Below, piece by piece: positions 60,502 through 64,000 of a stretch of 64,000 nt of DNA. The first letter of the stretch is position 1, and each line of letters opens with the position of its first letter. The translations under genes and the position numbers were made by a program. The stretch is from Pseudomonas sp. GV085 (lineage in GTDB: Bacteria; Pseudomonadota; Gammaproteobacteria; Pseudomonadales; Pseudomonadaceae): contig NZ_QAOV01000014.1 in assembly GCF_003050925.1 (NCBI RefSeq), positions 116,317 through 180,316 of the forward strand. The letters run 5' to 3'. The notes beneath the pieces are model-generated. The model was given only the letters and a program-made list of their open reading frames with translations. It was not told the origin of the DNA and ran no database searches.

Positions 60502-62952
60502 ATGACCACCCCACTCCCCTGCTACCACTGCGCCCTGCCCGTCCCGACCGGCAACCGTTTCATCGCCGTCGTACTCGGGGAGTCCCGCGAATTCTGCTGC
60601 CCGGGTTGCCAGGCCGTGGCCGAGGCCATCGTCGCCGGCGGTCTGGAAAGCTATTACCAGCACCGCAGCGAAGCCTCGGCCAACCCCGAGGCGCTGCCGG
60701 TGCAACTGGTGGACGAACTGGCGCTGTACGACCGCGCCGATGTGCAGCAGCCCTTTGTTCGCCACGAAGGCGAAATGGCGCAAATCACACTGTTGATGGA
60801 AGGCATCAGTTGCGCGGCCTGCGGCTGGCTGATCGAAAAACACCTGCGCACCTTGCCAGCCGTGGCCGAAGCACGCCTGAACCTGTCCAACCATCGCCTG
60901 CACGTGCGCTGGACCGATGGGCAATTACCCCTGAGCCAGCTCCTCGGCGAACTGCGCCACATCGGTTACGCCGCACACCCGTATCAGGCCGACCAAGCCT
61001 GCGAACAACTGGCCAGCGAAAACCGCCTGGCCCTGCGCCAGCTCGGCGTGGCCGGGCTGCTGTGGTTCCAGGCGATGATGGCAACCATGGCTACCTGGCC
61101 GGAATTCAACATCGATCTCAGCCCTGAAATGCACACCATCCTGCGCTGGGTCGCACTGTTCCTCACCACCCCGATCGTGTTCTACAGCTGCGCGCCGTTC
61201 TTCAAAGGCGCCATGCGCGACCTGCGCACCCGCCACCTGACCATGGACGTTTCAGTGTCACTGGCCATCGGCAGTGCCTACATCGCCGGGATCTGGACCT
61301 CGATCACTGGGGTAGGCGAACTGTATTTCGATGCCGTCGGCATGTTTGCCCTGTTCCTGCTGGCCGGGCGTTATCTGGAGCGGCGCGCCCGCGAACGCAC
61401 GGCCGCCGCCACCGCGCAGCTTGTAAATCTATTGCCCGCCTCGTGCCTGCGATTGACACCTGACGGCCAGAGCGAACGCATTCTGCTCAGCGAACTGCGT
61501 GTCGGCGACCAAGTGCTGGTTCATCCGGGTGCCATTCTTCCGGCTGACGGCAAGATCCTCGACGGTCAGTCGAGTGTCGACGAGTCGCTGCTGACCGGCG
61601 AGTACCTGCCGCAACCCCGCTCCCTCGGCGATGCGGTCACCGCCGGCACCCTGAACGTCGAAGGCGCACTGACCGTCGAGGTTCAGGCCCTGGGCCAGGA
61701 CACTCGCCTCTCGGCCATCGTTCGCCTGCTCGATCGTGCCCAGGCCGAAAAGCCGCGACTGGCGGAAATCGCCGACCGCGCCGCGCAATGGTTCCTGCTG
61801 TTGTCGCTGATCGCCGCCGCCGCGATTGGCCTGCTGTGGTGGGAGCTGGACGCCTCGCGGGCCTTCTGGATCGTGCTGGCGATGCTCGTGGCGACCTGCC
61901 CGTGCGCCTTGTCGCTGGCGACGCCCACCGCTCTCACCGCAGCCACCGGCACCTTGCACAAACTTGGCCTGTTGTTGACGCGTGGCCATGTGCTCGAAGG
62001 CCTGAACCAGATCGACACGGTGATTTTCGACAAGACCGGCACCCTCACCGAAGGGCGCCTGGCCTTGCGCTCGATCCGCCCTCTCGGCGCGCTCGACAGC
62101 GCTCAATGCCTGAGACTCGCCGCCGCTCTGGAAAATCGGTCCGAACACCCGATCGCCCGTGCTTTCGGACGCGCGCCGATGGCTGCCGAAGAAGTCCACA
62201 GCACACCGGGCCTCGGCCTGGAGGGGCTGGTTGAAAGGCGACGCCTGCGCATCGGCCAACCTCGCTTCGTCTGCGAACTCAGCGGCGCCGTGGTGCCGTC
62301 GATGCCCGAAGAAGCTGGCCAATGGCTTCTGCTCGGCGACAGCCAGGGGCCGCTGGCCTGGCTCGTCCTCGATGATCGCTTGCGTGCCGACGCGCCTGCA
62401 CTGCTGGCCGCGTGCAAGGCGCGTGGCTGGCGCACGCTGCTGTTGTCCGGCGACAGCTCGCCGATGGTTGCCAGTGTGGCGGCCGAACTGGGCATCGATG
62501 AAGCCCGCGGCGGTTTGCGCCCGGACGACAAACTGCAGGTCCTGCAACAACTGCACAAAGAAGGTCGCAAGGTGTTGATGCTGGGGGACGGGGTCAACGA
62601 CGTGCCGGTGCTGGCGGCGGCGGATATCAGCGTCGCCATGGGCTCGGCCACGGACCTGGCGAAGACCAGTGCCGACGCCGTGTTGTTGTCCAACCGCCTC
62701 GACGCGCTGGTGCAAGCCTTCGGCCTGGCGCGGCGCACCCGCCGGGTCATTATCGAGAACCTGCTGTGGGCGGGGCTGTACAATGGCCTCATGCTGCCCT
62801 TCGCCGCCCTCGGCTGGATCACTCCGGTCTGGGCGGCGGTGGGCATGTCGATCAGTTCGTTGACCGTGGTGTTGAACGCGCTGCGCCTGACTCGAATGCC
62901 GAGCGCACCCGTCCTCGACGCCACGCCAGAAACCCGTCCGCTGCCGGCCTGA
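60502..62952 (+). CDS. ccoI: Cu-exporting P1B-type ATPase CcoI (FixI)
   Basis: 816 residues. N-terminal CYHCALP and FCCPGCQAV metal-binding cysteines, an HMA domain with C104-A-A-C107, eight helices with the ion-path CPC at 466-468, phosphorylation site DKTGTLTEG (Asp510), and the hinge GDGVNDVPVL. It exports Cu+ to the periplasm for the CcoN CuB centre. ATG 60502 is used instead of a TTG at 60496. A REPIN precedes it. Confidence 0.95.
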   Translation: MTTPLPCYHCALPVPTGNRFIAVVLGESREFCCPGCQAVAEAIVAGGLESYYQHRSEASANPEALPVQLVDELALYDRADVQQPFVRHEGEMAQITLLMEGISCAACGWLIEKHLRTLPAVAEARLNLSNHRLHVRWTDGQLPLSQLLGELRHIGYAAHPYQADQACEQLASENRLALRQLGVAGLLWFQAMMATMATWPEFNIDLSPEMHTILRWVALFLTTPIVFYSCAPFFKGAMRDLRTRHLTMDVSVSLAIGSAYIAGIWTSITGVGELYFDAVGMFALFLLAGRYLERRARERTAAATAQLVNLLPASCLRLTPDGQSERILLSELRVGDQVLVHPGAILPADGKILDGQSSVDESLLTGEYLPQPRSLGDAVTAGTLNVEGALTVEVQALGQDTRLSAIVRLLDRAQAEKPRLAEIADRAAQWFLLLSLIAAAAIGLLWWELDASRAFWIVLAMLVATCPCALSLATPTALTAATGTLHKLGLLLTRGHVLEGLNQIDTVIFDKTGTLTEGRLALRSIRPLGALDSAQCLRLAAALENRSEHPIARAFGRAPMAAEEVHSTPGLGLEGLVERRRLRIGQPRFVCELSGAVVPSMPEEAGQWLLLGDSQGPLAWLVLDDRLRADAPALLAACKARGWRTLLLSGDSSPMVASVAAELGIDEARGGLRPDDKLQVLQQLHKEGRKVLMLGDGVNDVPVLAAADISVAMGSATDLAKTSADAVLLSNRLDALVQAFGLARRTRRVIIENLLWAGLYNGLMLPFAALGWITPVWAAVGMSISSLTVVLNALRLTRMPSAPVLDATPETRPLPA

Positions 62953-62974
62953 GCCGCGCGGGCATGGAGTCCAG

Positions 62975-63193
62975 ATGCCAGCTCTATACGTGATGATTCC
63001 CGCTGCGCTGCTGATCGTGGCCATCGCCGTCTATATCTTCTTCTGGGCGGTCGACAGCGGTCAGTACGACGACCTCGACGGCCCGGCCCACAGCATCCTG
63101 TTCGACGACCAGGACCCGAACCACACCGCCGCCGTCGATGAGGCCAGCGGCCAACCGGCCAAAACGGACGACAAGGCCCCACCCCATGCTTGA
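62975..63193 (+). CDS. ccoS: cbb3 oxidase maturation protein CcoS
   Basis: 72 residues: one TM helix (MIPAALLIVAIAVYIFFWAV) followed directly by DSGQYDDLDGPAHSILFDD, the CcoS signature. Needed for heme/Cu insertion in cbb3. GGAG upstream; 22 bp after ccoI. Confidence 0.93.
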   Translation: MPALYVMIPAALLIVAIAVYIFFWAVDSGQYDDLDGPAHSILFDDQDPNHTAAVDEASGQPAKTDDKAPPHA

Positions 63194-63869
63194 ATTGGCG
63201 CCCCAGCTGGTGTCTGCAGTGATCCTCGGCCTGCTCGGTGGCGGCCATTGCCTGGGCATGTGCGGCGGCTTGATGGGCGCGCTGACCCTGGCGATTCCCA
63301 AGGAACAACGCAGCCGCCGCTTTCGCTTGCTGCTGGCCTACAACCTGGGCCGGATCCTGAGCTATGCCTGCGCCGGGCTGCTGATCGGCCTGGCCGGATG
63401 GGCCGTGGCCAGCAGCCCGGCGGCGATGTTCCTGCGTATCCTTGCCGGCTTGCTGCTGATTGCCATGGGCCTGTATCTGGCTGGCTGGTGGAGCGGCCTG
63501 ACCCGCATCGAAAGCCTCGGCCGAGGCTTGTGGCGGCATATCCAGCCAGTCGCCAACCGGTTGCTGCCGGTGTCGAGTGTTCCGCGCGCGCTGCTGTTGG
63601 GTGCGCTCTGGGGCTGGCTGCCGTGCGGCCTGGTTTACAGCACCTTGCTGTGGTCAGCCAGTCAGGGCAACGCACTGGACAGCGCATTGTTGATGCTCGC
63701 GTTCGGCCTCGGCACCTGGCCGGTGCTGCTGGCGACAGGCCTTGCCGCCGAGCGGGTCACCGCATTGTTGCGCAAACGCAGTGTGCGGATGGCGGGCGGA
63801 CTGCTGGTGATGCTGTTCGGCATCTGGACCTTGCCGGGGCCGCATCAGCATTGGCTGATGGGGCATTAA
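63186..63869 (+). CDS. TauE/SafE / UreH-domain membrane protein (Cu-trafficking CcoA-neighbour type)
   Basis: 227 residues with six helices and the repeated signature GGGHCLGMCGGLMGALTLA and LPCGLVYSTLLW, whose Cys/Met/His may bind copper. ATG 63186 overlaps ccoS by 8 bp. The same gene follows ccoS across Pseudomonas. The family is annotated as sulfite exporter or urease-accessory-like, but the context suggests metal handling for cbb3 assembly. Confidence 0.88.
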   Translation: MLELAPQLVSAVILGLLGGGHCLGMCGGLMGALTLAIPKEQRSRRFRLLLAYNLGRILSYACAGLLIGLAGWAVASSPAAMFLRILAGLLLIAMGLYLAGWWSGLTRIESLGRGLWRHIQPVANRLLPVSSVPRALLLGALWGWLPCGLVYSTLLWSASQGNALDSALLMLAFGLGTWPVLLATGLAAERVTALLRKRSVRMAGGLLVMLFGIWTLPGPHQHWLMGH

Positions 63870-63878
63870 AAAAAGCAA

Positions 63879-63910
63879 AGATCAAAAGATCGCAGCCTTC
63901 GGCAGCTCTT
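63879..63910. repeat. REP-like element, third type
   Basis: AGATCAAAAGATCGCAGCCT followed by TCGGCAGCTC: the reverse complement of the element near 49690. Contains GATCAAAAGATC and GCAGCCTTCGGCAGC palindromes. It lies between convergent genes and may double as a terminator region. Confidence 0.75.
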
Positions 63911-63948
63911 ATCAAACAAAAAATAACCCATTGTTTTTGCTCTAAAAA

Positions 63949-64000
63949 TTATCCAGCCATCACCAACTGCATGCCCAGCTTGCGCGCCTTGTGTTCCAAG
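63949..64000 (-). CDS. 3' end of an unidentified gene
   Basis: A minus-strand frame enters from the right edge and stops at a TAA (63949-63951). Only the C-terminal residues LEHKARKLGMQLVMAG are visible. The helical, basic ending does not let me name the family. It converges on the SafE-like gene. Confidence 0.45.
   Translation of the reverse strand, partial: LEHKARKLGMQLVMAG

Noticed and set aside
61429..63539. Large minus-strand frames opposite ccoI and the SafE-like gene
   Set aside because: CcoI is unmistakable on the plus strand; the antisense products are low-complexity Arg/Gln/Ala.
1..64000. CRISPR array, prophage, insertion sequence or integron
   Set aside because: No spaced direct repeats, transposase, integrase or phage structural frame was seen; the only dispersed repeats are REP elements.

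Overview
The window reads as a chromosomal segment of a Pseudomonas species, most likely of the P. fluorescens group. Four things point there: the gene content (two tandem cbb3 oxidase operons followed by ccoGHIS, an nhaR-type LysR gene, SstT, and a PAS-MCP Aer), the GC-rich codon use, the many REP/REPIN palindromes of the Pseudomonas type, and the order tig / tRNA cluster / folD. No insertion sequence, phage or CRISPR array was seen.

Layout. 1-2.3 kb: the 5' part of tig and a four-tRNA operon (Arg, His, Leu, His), all on the minus strand. 2.3-20.2 kb: ordinary core genes (folD, pbpG, terC, nhaR, an MFS pump, sstT, a GT2/LAB_N/GT39 operon, yceH, a shikimate-dehydrogenase paralogue, trhP/yegQ, a CPBP protease), small Pseudomonas proteins and a broken SDR gene, separated by REPINs. 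20.6-47.7 kb: a large capsule locus. 48-49.6 kb: an Aer-like energy-taxis receptor. 50.5-63.9 kb: two complete ccoNOQP operons, a Phd/VapC-type toxin-antitoxin pair, then ccoG, ccoH, ccoI, ccoS and a TauE/SafE-family gene. The final bases hold the 3' end of an unidentified minus-strand gene.

The capsule locus is the most interesting part. It has ABC-dependent (group 2) export genes (kpsM, kpsT, kpsE, kpsD), poly-Kdo linker transferases (kpsC, kpsS) and the arabinose-5-phosphate isomerase kpsF. It has only two obvious serotype-specific genes: an AT-rich 1236-residue glycosyltransferase-like/HAD fusion and a hexapeptide acetyltransferase. Overlapping with kpsS are an SDR, an LTA-synthase/sulfatase-fold membrane enzyme, a GNAT acyltransferase and a second, single-module KpsC-like protein. 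Converging on these are an alpha-oxoamine synthase and a 2520-residue fully reducing iterative-type polyketide synthase. The SDR, sulfatase, KpsC-like, alpha-oxoamine synthase and PKS set matches the gene content of the Sinorhizobium meliloti rkp-1 K-antigen region (rkpA, G, H, I, J). My inference is that the PKS, oxoamine synthase, SDR, GNAT and phosphotransferase-like enzyme build a dedicated amino-alcohol (sphingoid- or ceramide-like) lipid anchor on which KpsS/KpsC assemble the Kdo linker, in place of or alongside lyso-phosphatidylglycerol.

The respiratory block is a textbook Pseudomonas cbb3 cluster. A good Anr/Fnr-type box lies upstream of the first ccoN and none comparable was found before the second, consistent with an oxygen-regulated and a constitutive isoform. 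The toxin-antitoxin pair sits between the second ccoP and ccoG.
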